A DNA stretch of 64,000 nucleotides. Source: Olsenella sp. KH3B4 (GTDB lineage: Bacteria; Actinomycetota; Coriobacteriia; Coriobacteriales; Atopobiaceae). This document shows, one piece after another, positions 41,769 to 50,771 of the stretch. Position numbers and translations under genes: made by a program. The stretch spans positions 124,001-188,000 of the forward strand of contig FOHD01000003.1 of assembly GCA_900111695.1 (NCBI GenBank). The letters run 5' to 3'. Below the pieces are notes generated by a model, which was not told the DNA's origin, did no database searches, and worked only from the letters and a program-made list of their open reading frames with translations. Every line of letters starts with the position of its first letter. Position 1 is the stretch's first letter.

Positions 41769-44351
41769 ATGCCCTCTGACCAGCAGTTCTCGTTCTTCTC
41801 CGCAGCTAGCGCCCCTCAGGCGGCAACGGCCCCGCAACCCGCCGCCGCGCAGGCCGCCGCCCCTGCGGCGCCCGCAACCCCCGCCGCCGCCAACCGCCCC
41901 TCCGCCGTCGACATCGACGGCCTCAACCCCGCTCAGCGCGACGCCGTGCTCTGTACGCACGGCCCGCTCCTGGTGCTTGCCGGCGCGGGTTCGGGCAAGA
42001 CGCGCGTGCTCACGTACCGCATCGCGCACATGGTGGCCGACGAGGGCGTCCGTCCGTGGCAGGTGCTCGCCATCACGTTCACCAACAAGGCGGCGGCCGA
42101 GATGCGCGAGCGCCTCAACGCGCTTCTTCCCGGCGGCACCCGCGGCATGTGGGTGTGCACCTTCCACGCCATGTGCGTGCGCATGCTTCGCGACGACCCA
42201 GAGCTGGTGGGCTACCAGCCGAACTTCACCATCTATGACGACGATGACTCGAAGCGCCTGGTCAAGACCATCATGTCCGAGCTCGACGTGGACCCCAAGC
42301 AGTTCCCCATCCAGGCCATCCGCTCGCAGATCTCGGCAGCGAAGAACGGCCTGGTTATGCCCGACGAGATGCAGGGCCAGGCCCAGACGCCGCTCGAGCG
42401 CAAGGCGGCGCAGGTCTATCGCGTGCTGCAGGGCCGCCTCGAGCGCGCCAACGCCATGGACTTCGACGACCTCCTGGTGAAGGCCTTCGAGCTTCTCGCC
42501 AAGAACCCGCAGGTGCTCGACGCCTACCAGGAGCGCTTCCGCCAGATCAGCGTGGACGAGTACCAGGACACCAACGGCGTCCAGTACGCCATCACCAACC
42601 TTTTGGCCCGCAAGTACAGAAACCTCATGGTCGTGGGCGACGACGACCAGTCCATCTACTCCTGGCGTGGTGCCGACATCAAGAACATCCTCTCGTTCGA
42701 GAAGGACTACCCGGACGCCCACGTGGTCAAGCTCGAGCAGAACTACCGCTCCACCGGCCACATCTTGAACGCGGCCAACGCCGTGGTGGCCCACAACTCG
42801 CACCGCAAGGCCAAGCGCCTCTTCACCGACGCGGGCGACGGCGAGAAGATCCGCGTGTACCAGGCCGCCGACGAGCGCGACGAGGGCCGCTGGATTGGCT
42901 CGGAGATCGAGAAGCTGCACGACAAGGGCACCAGCTACGACGACGTTGCCGTCTTCTACCGCACCAACGCGCAGTCGCGCATCCTCGAAGACATGTTCCT
43001 GCGCGCCGGCGTGCCCTACAAGATCGTGGGCGGTACGCGCTTCTTCGACCGCCAGGAGGTCCGCGACGTGATGGCCTACCTCAAGGTCGTCGTGAACCCG
43101 GACGACGACGTTGCCGCGCAGCGCGTGGTCAACACGCCGCGCCGCGGCATTGGCTCCACGTCCATCAACAAGATTCGCACCTACGCGGCCGAGAACCGCA
43201 TTTCGTTCTTTGCCGCCTGCGAGGCGTGCATCGCCGAGCAGGGCCTGCTCTCGCCCAAGGTGCGGGGCGCGCTCTCCGAGTTCACGGGCACCATCGAGGC
43301 CGGCCGCCACATGACGGGCGAGCTCTCGGATGTGGTGGAGGCCATCATCGACCGCTCCGGCCTCATCCGTGCCCTCGAGGCCGAGCACTCCATCGAGGCC
43401 GACAGCCGCATCGAGAACATCAAGGAGTTCTACGGCGTCGCGGCCGAGTTCGACGAGACCCACGATGACGCAGTCGAGACGCTCGAGAGCCTGGAGCAGC
43501 TCCGGGCGGCAGGACTGGCGGACAGCTCGGCTTCCCCCAGCGGCGATTTCGCGAGCGCAGCGAGCGAGCGAGCGTCGCAAGACGCGAGCGCTGAGCCGCA
43601 GGGGGATGCCGGGCTGCCCCCGGTTGCTGCCGAGAAGCTTCCGGCGCTCATGGAGTGGCTCGCGCTACGCTCGGACCTGGACGCGCTTGCGGGCTCCTCG
43701 AGCGCCGTCACCATGATGACGGTGCACTCTGCGAAGGGCCTGGAGTTCCCGGTCGTCTTCGTCGCCGGAATGGAGGAGGGAATCTTCCCGCACTCGGCGC
43801 ACGAGGGCGACCCGGCGTCGATCGAGGAGGAGCGCCGCCTGGCGTACGTGGCCATCACGCGCGCCCGCAAGCGCCTCTACCTCACCTACGCGCTCACGCG
43901 CCGCACCTTTGGCTCGGTGCAGGCAAACCCGCGCAGCCGCTTTGTGAACGAGATTCCCGCAGCGGACGTCGAGGCCGTGGGCGTTGGCTCTTCGGGCTTC
44001 TCGGGCGTGGGCTGGGAGAAGCGGGGAGACAGGCACGGCACCTTTGGCAGCGGCCGTGGCTCCGAGGTCTACGGCGGTCACGTCTTTGGCTCGCGCACGC
44101 GCTCGACGGGTGGGTCCGCCGCTCCAAGCGCCGTGTCGTCGGCGCCCTTGTCGCGCCCGCAGGCCCCGCGCCGCGATGCGGCAAAGGCGGTGGAGAGCTT
44201 CTCGGCAGGAGATCACGTCTCGCACAAGACCTTTGGCCCCGGTGTGGTCATTGCCGCCAAGGGCGACACCATCGAGGTGCGCTTCTCTCGCACGGGCAAG
44301 ACCAAGAAGCTCATGAAGGGCTTCGCGCCCATCGTGAAGATTGAGGAATGA
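41769..44351 (+). CDS. pcrA: UvrD/PcrA-type ATP-dependent DNA helicase
   Basis: 860 residues, superfamily 1A helicase for repair and replication. Q-motif LNPAQRDAVLCTHGPLLVLAG, Walker A GAGSGKT (about 72-78), TFTNKAAAEMRERL, motif II DEYQDTN, motif III GDDDQSIYSWRGA, motif IV EQNYRST, motif V MTVHSAKGLEFP and motif VI YVAITRARKRLYL are all visible. Unusual parts are an Ala/Pro-rich N-terminal arm of about 40 residues and a low-complexity Ser/Ala insert near 590-620. The C-terminus has the PcrA-like binding domain (GDHVSHKTFGPGVVI). ATG 41769 follows AGGAGA. The stop is the first TGA of a palindrome. Confidence 0.95.
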   Translation: MPSDQQFSFFSAASAPQAATAPQPAAAQAAAPAAPATPAAANRPSAVDIDGLNPAQRDAVLCTHGPLLVLAGAGSGKTRVLTYRIAHMVADEGVRPWQVLAITFTNKAAAEMRERLNALLPGGTRGMWVCTFHAMCVRMLRDDPELVGYQPNFTIYDDDDSKRLVKTIMSELDVDPKQFPIQAIRSQISAAKNGLVMPDEMQGQAQTPLERKAAQVYRVLQGRLERANAMDFDDLLVKAFELLAKNPQVLDAYQERFRQISVDEYQDTNGVQYAITNLLARKYRNLMVVGDDDQSIYSWRGADIKNILSFEKDYPDAHVVKLEQNYRSTGHILNAANAVVAHNSHRKAKRLFTDAGDGEKIRVYQAADERDEGRWIGSEIEKLHDKGTSYDDVAVFYRTNAQSRILEDMFLRAGVPYKIVGGTRFFDRQEVRDVMAYLKVVVNPDDDVAAQRVVNTPRRGIGSTSINKIRTYAAENRISFFAACEACIAEQGLLSPKVRGALSEFTGTIEAGRHMTGELSDVVEAIIDRSGLIRALEAEHSIEADSRIENIKEFYGVAAEFDETHDDAVETLESLEQLRAAGLADSSASPSGDFASAASERASQDASAEPQGDAGLPPVAAEKLPALMEWLALRSDLDALAGSSSAVTMMTVHSAKGLEFPVVFVAGMEEGIFPHSAHEGDPASIEEERRLAYVAITRARKRLYLTYALTRRTFGSVQANPRSRFVNEIPAADVEAVGVGSSGFSGVGWEKRGDRHGTFGSGRGSEVYGGHVFGSRTRSTGGSAAPSAVSSAPLSRPQAPRRDAAKAVESFSAGDHVSHKTFGPGVVIAAKGDTIEVRFSRTGKTKKLMKGFAPIVKIEE

Positions 44352-44399
44352 GACAAAGGGACTGTCCCTTTGTCTCGCTCTTTGTCTCGCTCTGTCTCA
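44349..44399. repeat. GAGACAAAGGGAC palindrome with extra copies of its half-site
   Basis: Full copy at 44349-44376 whose first TGA is the helicase stop, followed by two more TTTGTCTC/CTGTCTCA half-sites up to 44399. Confidence 0.88.
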
Positions 44400-44526
44400 C
44401 GCTCGCGGACGAGAAGCGCCGCATGCCGTCTGGTGGAACGCGGCGCGTCCCGGATGCCCTACGCTCTTCTCGCCGGCGGAAATCGTGCGTCGGCGAGAAA
44501 CCGGGCGAGGGTGAGGAGCAACGGCC

Positions 44527-45288
44527 ATGGCCGAGTCGATACGCGTGGTGGATCGGGCCTTCGACATTCTCGAGGCGCTCTCGGACAGCCGCGAGCCCCT
44601 CTCTCTGACAGACATCTCCAAGGCGACCGGCCTCAGCAAGAGCACCGCCCACCGCATCCTATCCTCGCTGGTGGCGCGCCAGTACGCGGAGCGCGACGAG
44701 AGGGGCGGGTACCGTCTGGGTTACAAGTTCATCGAGATTGCGAGCTCGCGCATAAACAGCCTTGAGCTTCTCGCCGAGGCGAAGCCGTGCCTCTCGCGCA
44801 TGCTGTGGGACCTCAACCTCACCACCCACATGGGCGTGCTCGAGGGTGCCGACGTGGTCTACATGGAGAAGATGGACGTGTATCCCCACACGCGCCTCTA
44901 CACGCAGGTGGGGTACCGCTCGCCCGCGTTCTGCTCGTCGATGGGGAAGTGTCTGCTCTCGTGCCTCTCCGGTGACGAGCTGGCGCGCGTTCTTGATTGC
45001 TGCGACTTCAAGCGCTACACCCCCTATACCATCTGCTCGCGCGAGGACCTTGTCGAGCACCTGCGGAAGGTCCGCGTGCAGGGGTGGGCCATGGACAACG
45101 AGGAGTACCAGCTGGGACACCGCTGCATTGGCGCGCCCGTGTTCGACTACCGTGGCGAGGCGGTGGCCGCCATCAGCGCGAGCGGCACGGTGACGGAGCT
45201 CACGGACGATCGCATCGACATGGTCGCCGGCGAGGTCATGAGCGCCGCGCGCCACCTCTCGCGCCGCATGGGATACAAGGCCGCGTAG
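44527..45288 (+). CDS. IclR-family transcriptional regulator
   Basis: 253 residues. Winged helix-turn-helix at about 8-70 (VVDRAFDILEALSDSREPLSLTDIS in pieces, then STAHRILSSLVARQYAERDE), followed by the IclR effector domain (FCSSMGKCLLS matches the conserved 'AS.GKA.LA' part, and VPGWAMDNEE-like QGWAMDNEEYQLGHRCIGAPVFD is the ligand pocket end). IclR proteins respond to small aromatic or glyoxylate-like molecules. It lies convergent to the aldehyde dehydrogenase, 132 bases away. It may regulate that gene, but no operator could be matched. Confidence 0.92.
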   Translation: MAESIRVVDRAFDILEALSDSREPLSLTDISKATGLSKSTAHRILSSLVARQYAERDERGGYRLGYKFIEIASSRINSLELLAEAKPCLSRMLWDLNLTTHMGVLEGADVVYMEKMDVYPHTRLYTQVGYRSPAFCSSMGKCLLSCLSGDELARVLDCCDFKRYTPYTICSREDLVEHLRKVRVQGWAMDNEEYQLGHRCIGAPVFDYRGEAVAAISASGTVTELTDDRIDMVAGEVMSAARHLSRRMGYKAA

Positions 45289-45367
45289 ACGAGACGGGCG
45301 CTGCCGCGCCGGCCGCCACGCCGGACGCCGTCGCCTCGCCTGCCATGCTGCCGCCAGCGCACACGAA

Positions 45368-45397
45368 ACGGGTCCGCACCAAACGATGCGGGCCCGT
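45368..45397. terminator. Hairpin between IclR and aldehyde dehydrogenase genes
   Basis: ACGGGTCCGCA (45368-45378) with TGCGGGCCCGT (45387-45397), 11 bp including one wobble. It lies between convergent genes and is followed on the minus strand by TTTCGTG. Confidence 0.6.
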
Positions 45398-45420
45398 TGC
45401 CTTGCGTTTCTCGGCAGCCG

Positions 45421-46854
45421 CTACACGATGCCCTTGAGAACGACGGTCTTGGTGTGCGTGACCTCGTCGAAGGTGGACATGACGCCCTCGGTGCCAATGC
45501 CCGAGTACTTGTAGCCGCCAAACGGCATCTCGAAGCTCCTGAAGAAGCTCGCGCCGTTGATCACGGCGCCGCCGCACTCCAGGCGCTCGGCGACGCTCGT
45601 GGCGAGCTTCATGTCGCGCGTGAAGACGCACCCGCAGAGGCCAAACTTGGAGCCGTTGGCAATCTCAACGGCCTCGTCGACGGTGTCGAACGTGATGATG
45701 GGCACCACGGGCGCGAAGATCTCCATGTCCTTGGCGACGTCTGCGGTGGCGGGCACGTCCGCGATGACCGTCGGCTCGAGGAAGGCGCCCGTGCGGTGGC
45801 CGCCGAGGATGACCTTGCCACCCTGCTCCACGGTGAGCTTGATCTGCTCCTCGGCCTTGATGGCGGCCTTCTCAGAGATGAGACAGCCAATCTGTGTGGA
45901 CTCGTCGGCGGGGTCGCCCTGCTTGAGGGCCGAGATGCGCGCGACGGCCTTGCTCGTGAACTCGTCCACGAGGCTCCGGTGGATGAGGAAGCGCTTGGAC
46001 GCGCAACACACCTGGCCGGTGTTGTACATGCGGCCCCACATGAGCTCGTCGACCGCCAGATCCACGTCCCCGTCGGGCAGGAGGATGAAGGCGTCGTTTC
46101 CGCCCAGCTCAAGGGCGGTGTGGGCAAGGTGGTCCGCCGCGTGGTGAGCGGTCTCGATGCCAACCTCGGTCGAGCCGGTGAGGGTGATAGCGTCGACGTC
46201 TGGGTCGGTGCAGAGCCAGTTGCCAACCTTTGAGCCGCGTCCGGTCACGATCTGGATGGCGCCGGGCGTGACGCCGGCCTCGCCGAGAAGCGCCGTAAGC
46301 TTGCAGAGCGTGAGGGGGTTGTCGGTCGACGGCTTCACGATCACCGCGTTGCCGGCGAGAAGGGCGGGTGCCACCTTCTGGTCGAAGAGGTCGCACGGGA
46401 AGTTGAAGGGGATGACGGCGGCGATGACGCCCAGGGGCTCGCGGCGGGTGATGAGGATGTGGTGCTCCTGCCCGGCCTCCATGCCGGCGGGGATCGTTTC
46501 GCCGTAGAGATGCTTCGCGCGCTCCGCGAAGGCGCGGAAGGCGATGGGGATGTTCGAGATCTCTGCGCGAGCCTCGACGATGGGCTTGCCCGTCTCGGCG
46601 CAGAGGGTCTGGGCCAGCGACTCGTGGTCGCGCGCCACGAGGTCGAGGAACTTCATGAGGATGTCGGCCTTCTCGTGCACCGGCACCTTTGCCCAGGTGG
46701 GCTGGGCTGCCTTGGCGTACTGGACGGCGGCCTTGATGTCCTCCTCGGTCGCTGAGGGGATGGTCTCGATGAGCTTGCCGGTTGCGGGGTTGGTGACCTC
46801 GATGGTTGCGCCGTCTGAGGCGTCGGCAGGCTTGCCGTTCAGGAACATTTTCAT
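45421..46854 (-). CDS. Aldehyde dehydrogenase
   Basis: 477 residues of the NAD(P)+-dependent aldehyde dehydrogenase family. Catalytic Cys is in NTGQVCCASKRFLI, Glu in LELGGNDAFI, and the cofactor region has PFNFPCDLFDQKVAPALLAGNAVIVKPS (shortened in pieces) and ITLTGSTEVG. The nearest groups are succinate-semialdehyde or lactaldehyde/glycolaldehyde dehydrogenases. It oxidises an aldehyde to acid in the cytosol. The FIST gene lies 108 bases upstream on the same strand. The substrate cannot be told. An AT-poor gap with short direct GCGCTTGCGG repeats lies before it. Confidence 0.92.
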   Translation of the reverse strand: MKMFLNGKPADASDGATIEVTNPATGKLIETIPSATEEDIKAAVQYAKAAQPTWAKVPVHEKADILMKFLDLVARDHESLAQTLCAETGKPIVEARAEISNIPIAFRAFAERAKHLYGETIPAGMEAGQEHHILITRREPLGVIAAVIPFNFPCDLFDQKVAPALLAGNAVIVKPSTDNPLTLCKLTALLGEAGVTPGAIQIVTGRGSKVGNWLCTDPDVDAITLTGSTEVGIETAHHAADHLAHTALELGGNDAFILLPDGDVDLAVDELMWGRMYNTGQVCCASKRFLIHRSLVDEFTSKAVARISALKQGDPADESTQIGCLISEKAAIKAEEQIKLTVEQGGKVILGGHRTGAFLEPTVIADVPATADVAKDMEIFAPVVPIITFDTVDEAVEIANGSKFGLCGCVFTRDMKLATSVAERLECGGAVINGASFFRSFEMPFGGYKYSGIGTEGVMSTFDEVTHTKTVVLKGIV

Positions 46855-46962
46855 GGCAGGGTCCTTCCTTTCTTTGGGGTGCTTGCGGGTTTTTGGGCGC
46901 CTGCGGTTCTCCCCAGCGCTTGCGGTGCGAGGGAGCGCGTGCGGTGCCGGGAGCGCTTGCGG

Positions 46963-48141
46963 CTACTTGGCGAATCCGGTGAACGAGAGCATCAGACCGC
47001 CGCAGGTGTTGCAGCCGTCGTCGACCTGGCCATACTCGCCAAAGGTGAACTCGGTGAGGAACGGCACGCCGCCGGCCTGCCTGGCGAGAAGGTCCGCCAC
47101 CTCGCCGATGCGCTCGCCGATGCCCGCGCGGCGTCCGCCGCAGTGGACCAGCAGGTACGCGGCCGGATCCGCGATCTGGCTCTTGAGCTCGCCGAGCGTC
47201 TCGCCGGTCGAGGCGATGAGCTCGTCCACGCTGGCCTCCATGCGGATCACTGCGGTGTTCTTGGCGATCTTGTTGCCAAGGCTGATGGAGCCGTCGTCGT
47301 TGCCGGCCATGGGGTGGCGGATTGCGACCAGGTCTCCGAGGCGGTCCTTCACGCCGAGCGGGGACACCACGGACTCGGCGAGAAGCGCGCCGCCGCGCAG
47401 GCCGTCGACGTCCATGCCGCGCCAGGAGGCGTACTTCTCGAGCGCAGGCACGCCGTCGATCTCGGCCAGAATGCGGTTGCCAACGGTCTTGGTGACGATG
47501 CCCACGTCCTCGGTCTCGTGGTAGGCGCCGGTGTAGACGTTTGCCATCGCGGGCGCGCCGTAGAAGAAGGCAACCGCAACGCCGTCCGCGAAGGCGCCCT
47601 CGGAGGTGTAGAGCTGCCAGTCACCGGCGATGGCGTTGTCCGCCGCACTGCCGCCAAAGAACGGGACGCGCCCGATAACGTGCGTGATGCCCTTGACGTA
47701 GTACTCCTCCTCGGCCGGAGAGGCGGCCATGAAGTAGTAGAGCGGGGCCTCGTCCTTGCCTGCGGCCTCCATGGCCTTGCGGGCGACCTTCTCGCCAAGC
47801 TCAACCGCGTCCTGCGCGGGATCGGTCTTGGGGCAGGCGGCGACGCCGACCGACATCCCCGGGTCGTCGAACGCCATTGCGCCGAGGAAGCCGTCGCCGC
47901 CCGTGAAGCCTGCCGGGGTGATGACGCCGGTGAACGAGGTGTTGCCGATTACCGGTACGTCAGGGAGCTCCTGCGCAAACTCGTCGAGCATTGCGGGAAG
48001 GTCATAGGCACAGCTCGCGTAGGCGAAGACCACCTTTGAGCTCCCGACGCCCTCGTCCTGGGTGCGGAGCTTGCCCACAGTTTCCTTGACGGCCTCACGT
48101 GGATCCAGATTGCTGCTTTCCCCGACACTTGCCTTGAGCAT
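46963..48141 (-). CDS. FIST-domain sensor protein
   Basis: 392 residues with a FIST-N and FIST-C layout. SSKVVFAYASCAYDLPAMLDEFAQ and PVIGNTSFTGVITPAGFTGG are FIST-N signatures; VPFFGGSAADNAIAGDWQLYTSEGA and the C-terminal GVPFLTEFTFGEYGQVDDGCNTC carry the FIST-C end. FIST domains bind small ligands such as amino acids and often feed into signalling or enzyme regulation. Here there is no fused kinase or GGDEF domain. The start follows GGGAGGATGTC. Its position just before an aldehyde dehydrogenase is notable. A CCCGAA tandem repeat lies just outside the start. Confidence 0.88.
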   Translation of the reverse strand: MLKASVGESSNLDPREAVKETVGKLRTQDEGVGSSKVVFAYASCAYDLPAMLDEFAQELPDVPVIGNTSFTGVITPAGFTGGDGFLGAMAFDDPGMSVGVAACPKTDPAQDAVELGEKVARKAMEAAGKDEAPLYYFMAASPAEEEYYVKGITHVIGRVPFFGGSAADNAIAGDWQLYTSEGAFADGVAVAFFYGAPAMANVYTGAYHETEDVGIVTKTVGNRILAEIDGVPALEKYASWRGMDVDGLRGGALLAESVVSPLGVKDRLGDLVAIRHPMAGNDDGSISLGNKIAKNTAVIRMEASVDELIASTGETLGELKSQIADPAAYLLVHCGGRRAGIGERIGEVADLLARQAGGVPFLTEFTFGEYGQVDDGCNTCGGLMLSFTGFAK

Positions 48142-48210
48142 GACATCCTCCCAACGGTTGATACAGGACCAAAGCCAAATCCGAACTATGGGGTCGAACC
48201 CGTGCGCAAA

Positions 48211-48232
48211 CCCGAACCCGAACCCGAACCTC
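48211..48232. repeat. Short CCCGAA tandem repeat
   Basis: Three to four copies of CCCGAA (or AACCCG) in the 5' flank of the FIST gene. No coding meaning is evident. Confidence 0.7.
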
Positions 48233-48391
48233 ATGCCAGATGGTACGAAGGCGGGCCTGCCAACGGGGCGAAGCCGTGCCACAGTGCGGAAAGGGTCGTT
48301 CCACTAGATGAGAACATGCAGGTAGATGCCATGAAAACTGACGAGAAGGACTGCCGTTTGGAGCCGCTCGCCCTACCGCTTGCGGCGCGGA

Positions 48392-48434
48392 CGAGACAAA
48401 GGGACAGTCCCTTCGTCTCGTCCTTTGTCTCATC
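48392..48434. repeat. GAGACAAAGGGAC palindrome before mscS
   Basis: CGAGACAAAGGGACAGTCCC then TTCGTCTCG (48392-48420), with one changed base in each outer half, followed by a half-site (TCCTTTGTCTCA) to 48434. This copy is not at a stop codon; it sits in the gap between divergent genes. Confidence 0.88.
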
Positions 48435-48489
48435 GGGAGGGTATGATGGCTTCTCACCAACCGTTTTGGCTTTCAGGTCTGGGGGAGCG

Positions 48490-49299
48490 ATGGAGGACGT
48501 CCTCGCAAACATAGACGCGTCAGCGTTTGTCGGGAAGGTCGTCTACCTTGCCGTCGTCGTGGGCATCGCGCTGCTCATCCAGCGTGTGGTGGTGCACGGC
48601 CTCAAGCGCGCGCTGGACGCGGCCGGGGTGCCCAAGGCGTCGATCTTCGTCAACATCGTGCGCACGGTCATCTGGGCGTTTGCGCTGCTCGCCGTGCTCG
48701 AGCCCGTCTTAGGCGTCCAGCCCACGGCCTTTGTCGCCGCCCTGGGCGTGACCTCCGTGGTCATCTCGTTTGGCCTGCAGGACACGGTGTCAAACATCGT
48801 CGCCGGCCTGGGCCTCATGATGGGACGCGTGGTGCGCCCCGGCGACCAGGTCACCATTGGCGGCTTCACCGGCGAGGTGGTGGACGTCACCTGGCGCTCC
48901 ACCATGGTGCGCGACAAGGGCGGCAAGGTCGAGGTCATTCCCAACTCCGTGCTCAACAAGACCGCGCTCACGCGCGAGACGGACTGGTCGGTCACCGACT
49001 GCCCCGTGGAGTTCTACGTCGAGCAGGGCAGCGATCTGGATGCCGTGACCCGCGAGGTCCAGCGCCTTGCGAGCGAGAAGTGCGGGGCGGCTCTCGCGCC
49101 GGGCTTCTCGACTGAGGTCCTCTTCGACCACCTTGGTCCCCTGGGCATCCATGGCACGGCTCACCTGCACCTTGTTGCCGGTTCAAACTATGCCGTGCAG
49201 GCCGATGCGCTCGTGCGCGCCATCTCTCGCGCGCCGTGGATCGCCCGGCCGGCGTCTGCGGACACGAGCGCATCGATAATCAACGACGCAACCAACTGA
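48490..49299 (+). CDS. mscS: MscS-family mechanosensitive channel
   Basis: 269 residues, close to MscS of E. coli (286). Three helices: residues about 15-35, 52-72 and the pore helix TAFVAALGVTSVVISFGLQDTVSNIVAGL with the 'GLQD..SN..AG' signature. The beta domain has GRVVRPGDQVTIGGFTGEVVDVTWRSTMVRD and VIPNSVLNKTALTRE. The channel opens when the membrane is stretched, protecting the cell from osmotic shock. ATG 48490 follows GGGGGAG. LuxS starts 14 bases after the stop, so they may share a transcript. Confidence 0.93.
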   Translation: MEDVLANIDASAFVGKVVYLAVVVGIALLIQRVVVHGLKRALDAAGVPKASIFVNIVRTVIWAFALLAVLEPVLGVQPTAFVAALGVTSVVISFGLQDTVSNIVAGLGLMMGRVVRPGDQVTIGGFTGEVVDVTWRSTMVRDKGGKVEVIPNSVLNKTALTRETDWSVTDCPVEFYVEQGSDLDAVTREVQRLASEKCGAALAPGFSTEVLFDHLGPLGIHGTAHLHLVAGSNYAVQADALVRAISRAPWIARPASADTSASIINDATN

Positions 49300-49313
49300 A
49301 AGGCAGTGACGCC

Positions 49314-49838
49314 ATGAAGACAATCGCAAGCTTCACCGTGAACCACCTCGTGCTCGAGCCGGGCGTCTACGTGAGCCGCGTGGACGAGGACCCCGATACT
49401 GGTGCCGTGGTCACCACCTTTGACCTGCGCCTCACGGCACCCAACCGCGAGCCCGTCATGGACACGGCCGCGGTCCACGCCATCGAGCACCTGGGGGCCA
49501 CCTTCCTGAGAAACGATCCCGAGTGGGCCGGCCGCGTGGTCTACTTTGGTCCCATGGGCTGCCGCACGGGCTTCTACCTCGTGGTGTTTGGCAAGTGCAG
49601 CTCGCGCGAGGTGCTGCCGCTCGTGCGCCGCTGCTTCGAGTTCGTGCGCGACTTCGAGGGAGAGATCCCCGGCGCCCGGCCTGAGGCCTGCGGCAACTGG
49701 CACGATGCCGACCTCAACCTGGCGCACTGGTGGGCTCGGCGATACCTCGCCAACACGCTCGAGGTCATCGACGACGCGCACCTTACCTATCCGGCCCTGC
49801 TTGACGGCGAGAAGAACGAGGGGTCCCAGGATGCGTAG
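49314..49838 (+). CDS. luxS: LuxS S-ribosylhomocysteine lyase
   Basis: 174 residues. The metal-binding motif is HAIEHLGATFLRN (His, Glu, His near 55-60), with the catalytic Cys in GPMGCRTGFY (near 84) and the third metal ligand Cys in EACGNWHDADLN (near 126). It splits S-ribosylhomocysteine to homocysteine and DPD, the precursor of autoinducer-2. The next gene is the nucleosidase that makes its substrate, overlapping by 8 bases, so this is a methyl-recycling operon. The active-site Cys is present. AI-2 production is plausible, but no sensor was seen in the window. Confidence 0.96.
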   Translation: MKTIASFTVNHLVLEPGVYVSRVDEDPDTGAVVTTFDLRLTAPNREPVMDTAAVHAIEHLGATFLRNDPEWAGRVVYFGPMGCRTGFYLVVFGKCSSREVLPLVRRCFEFVRDFEGEIPGARPEACGNWHDADLNLAHWWARRYLANTLEVIDDAHLTYPALLDGEKNEGSQDA

Positions 49839-50544
49839 AGACATCAAGATTGGCATCATCGGCGCCATGGAGGTCGAGGTGGCGCACCTTGTGGCAAGCC
49901 TTGAGGACGAGTCAGTCTCGACCGTGGCGGGCATGGAGTTCCACGCCGGCACTTTGGGCGGCGTGCCCGTGGTCGTGGTGCGTTCCGGCGTGGGCAAGGT
50001 CAATGCGGGCGTGTGCGTGCAGGTGCTTGTCGACCGCTACGGCGTGACGCACGTGGTCAACACTGGCGTGGCAGGGTCGCTTGACGCACGTATCGACGTG
50101 GGCGACATCGTGGTCTCGACCGACTGCCGCTATCACGACGTGGACGCGACCGTCTTTGGCTACGAGCCAGGGGAGATTCCGCAGCTGGGATGCGTGGGCT
50201 TCTCGGCAGATCCCGGCCTGCGCGCCCAGGCGGTGGCCGCCGTGCGAGACGTGGCCGGCGGCGTGCGGGCCTTCGAGGGGCGCGTGGTCTCGGGCGATAC
50301 CTTCGTGGCGGACGCACACGAGAAAGAGCGGCTGGCGCGCGACTTTGGTGGCATGTGCTGCGAGATGGAAGGTGCCGCCGTCGCCCAGACGGCATGGCTC
50401 AACCGCGTGCCGTTCGTGGTGGTGCGCGCCATCTCGGACAAGCCGGGGTCTACGACGCCGGTGGAGTACTCCGCCTTCGAGACGGCTGCTGCCGAGCATT
50501 GCGCGGCTATCGTCGCGCGCATGGTTTCTCGCCTGGGGGAGTAG
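49831..50544 (+). CDS. mtnN: 5'-methylthioadenosine/S-adenosylhomocysteine nucleosidase
   Basis: 237 residues. KIGIIGAMEVEVAHL has the catalytic Glu12-equivalent, VVNTGVAGSLD the phosphate-like pocket, CCEMEGAAVAQTAW the Met-Glu ribose contact, and VRAISDKPG the catalytic Asp. It removes adenine from SAH and MTA. It overlaps luxS by 8 bases, coupling the two steps of the activated methyl cycle. ATG 49831 is preceded by GGGGTCCCAGG, a modest ribosome site. Past the stop is a GTACGAA-type repeat region and the divergent DegV gene. Confidence 0.96.
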   Translation: MRRDIKIGIIGAMEVEVAHLVASLEDESVSTVAGMEFHAGTLGGVPVVVVRSGVGKVNAGVCVQVLVDRYGVTHVVNTGVAGSLDARIDVGDIVVSTDCRYHDVDATVFGYEPGEIPQLGCVGFSADPGLRAQAVAAVRDVAGGVRAFEGRVVSGDTFVADAHEKERLARDFGGMCCEMEGAAVAQTAWLNRVPFVVVRAISDKPGSTTPVEYSAFETAAAEHCAAIVARMVSRLGE

Positions 50545-50565
50545 GGCGGGGCGCCGAAGCTTTGG

Positions 50566-50760
50566 TTTTCTCAGCGATTGCGTACGAAGTCGCAGCTCCG
50601 GCGCGTATTTGACGCCGGAAGGTGCGTTGCCGTAGCCATCACGTACGAAAGTGCCCCTCCGGCGAGAAAAACTCGCCAGAGGGGCCATCTCGTACGCATT
50701 TGCTTCGATTACGCGCCCTCTGGCGTCATTTTCTCGCCGAAGGGCGCGTTTCCGTCAACG
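50566..50760. repeat. GTACGAA-type repeat cluster
   Basis: Three hairpin units in tandem, each with CGTACGAA or its complement TTCGTACG-like edges (for example GATTGCGTACGAAGTCGC, ATCACGTACGAAAGTGCC, ATCTCGTACGCATTTGC) and GC-rich arms (GCCCCTCCGGCG/CGCCAGAGGGGC; GCGCCCTCTGGCG/CGCCGAAGGGCGC). It fills the space between mtnN and the DegV gene on opposite strands. Confidence 0.82.
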
Positions 50761-50771
50761 GGCCGTCGCCC

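Noticed and set aside
41709..43580. 623-residue frame opposite the helicase
   Set aside because: Shadow of pcrA; no recognisable family.
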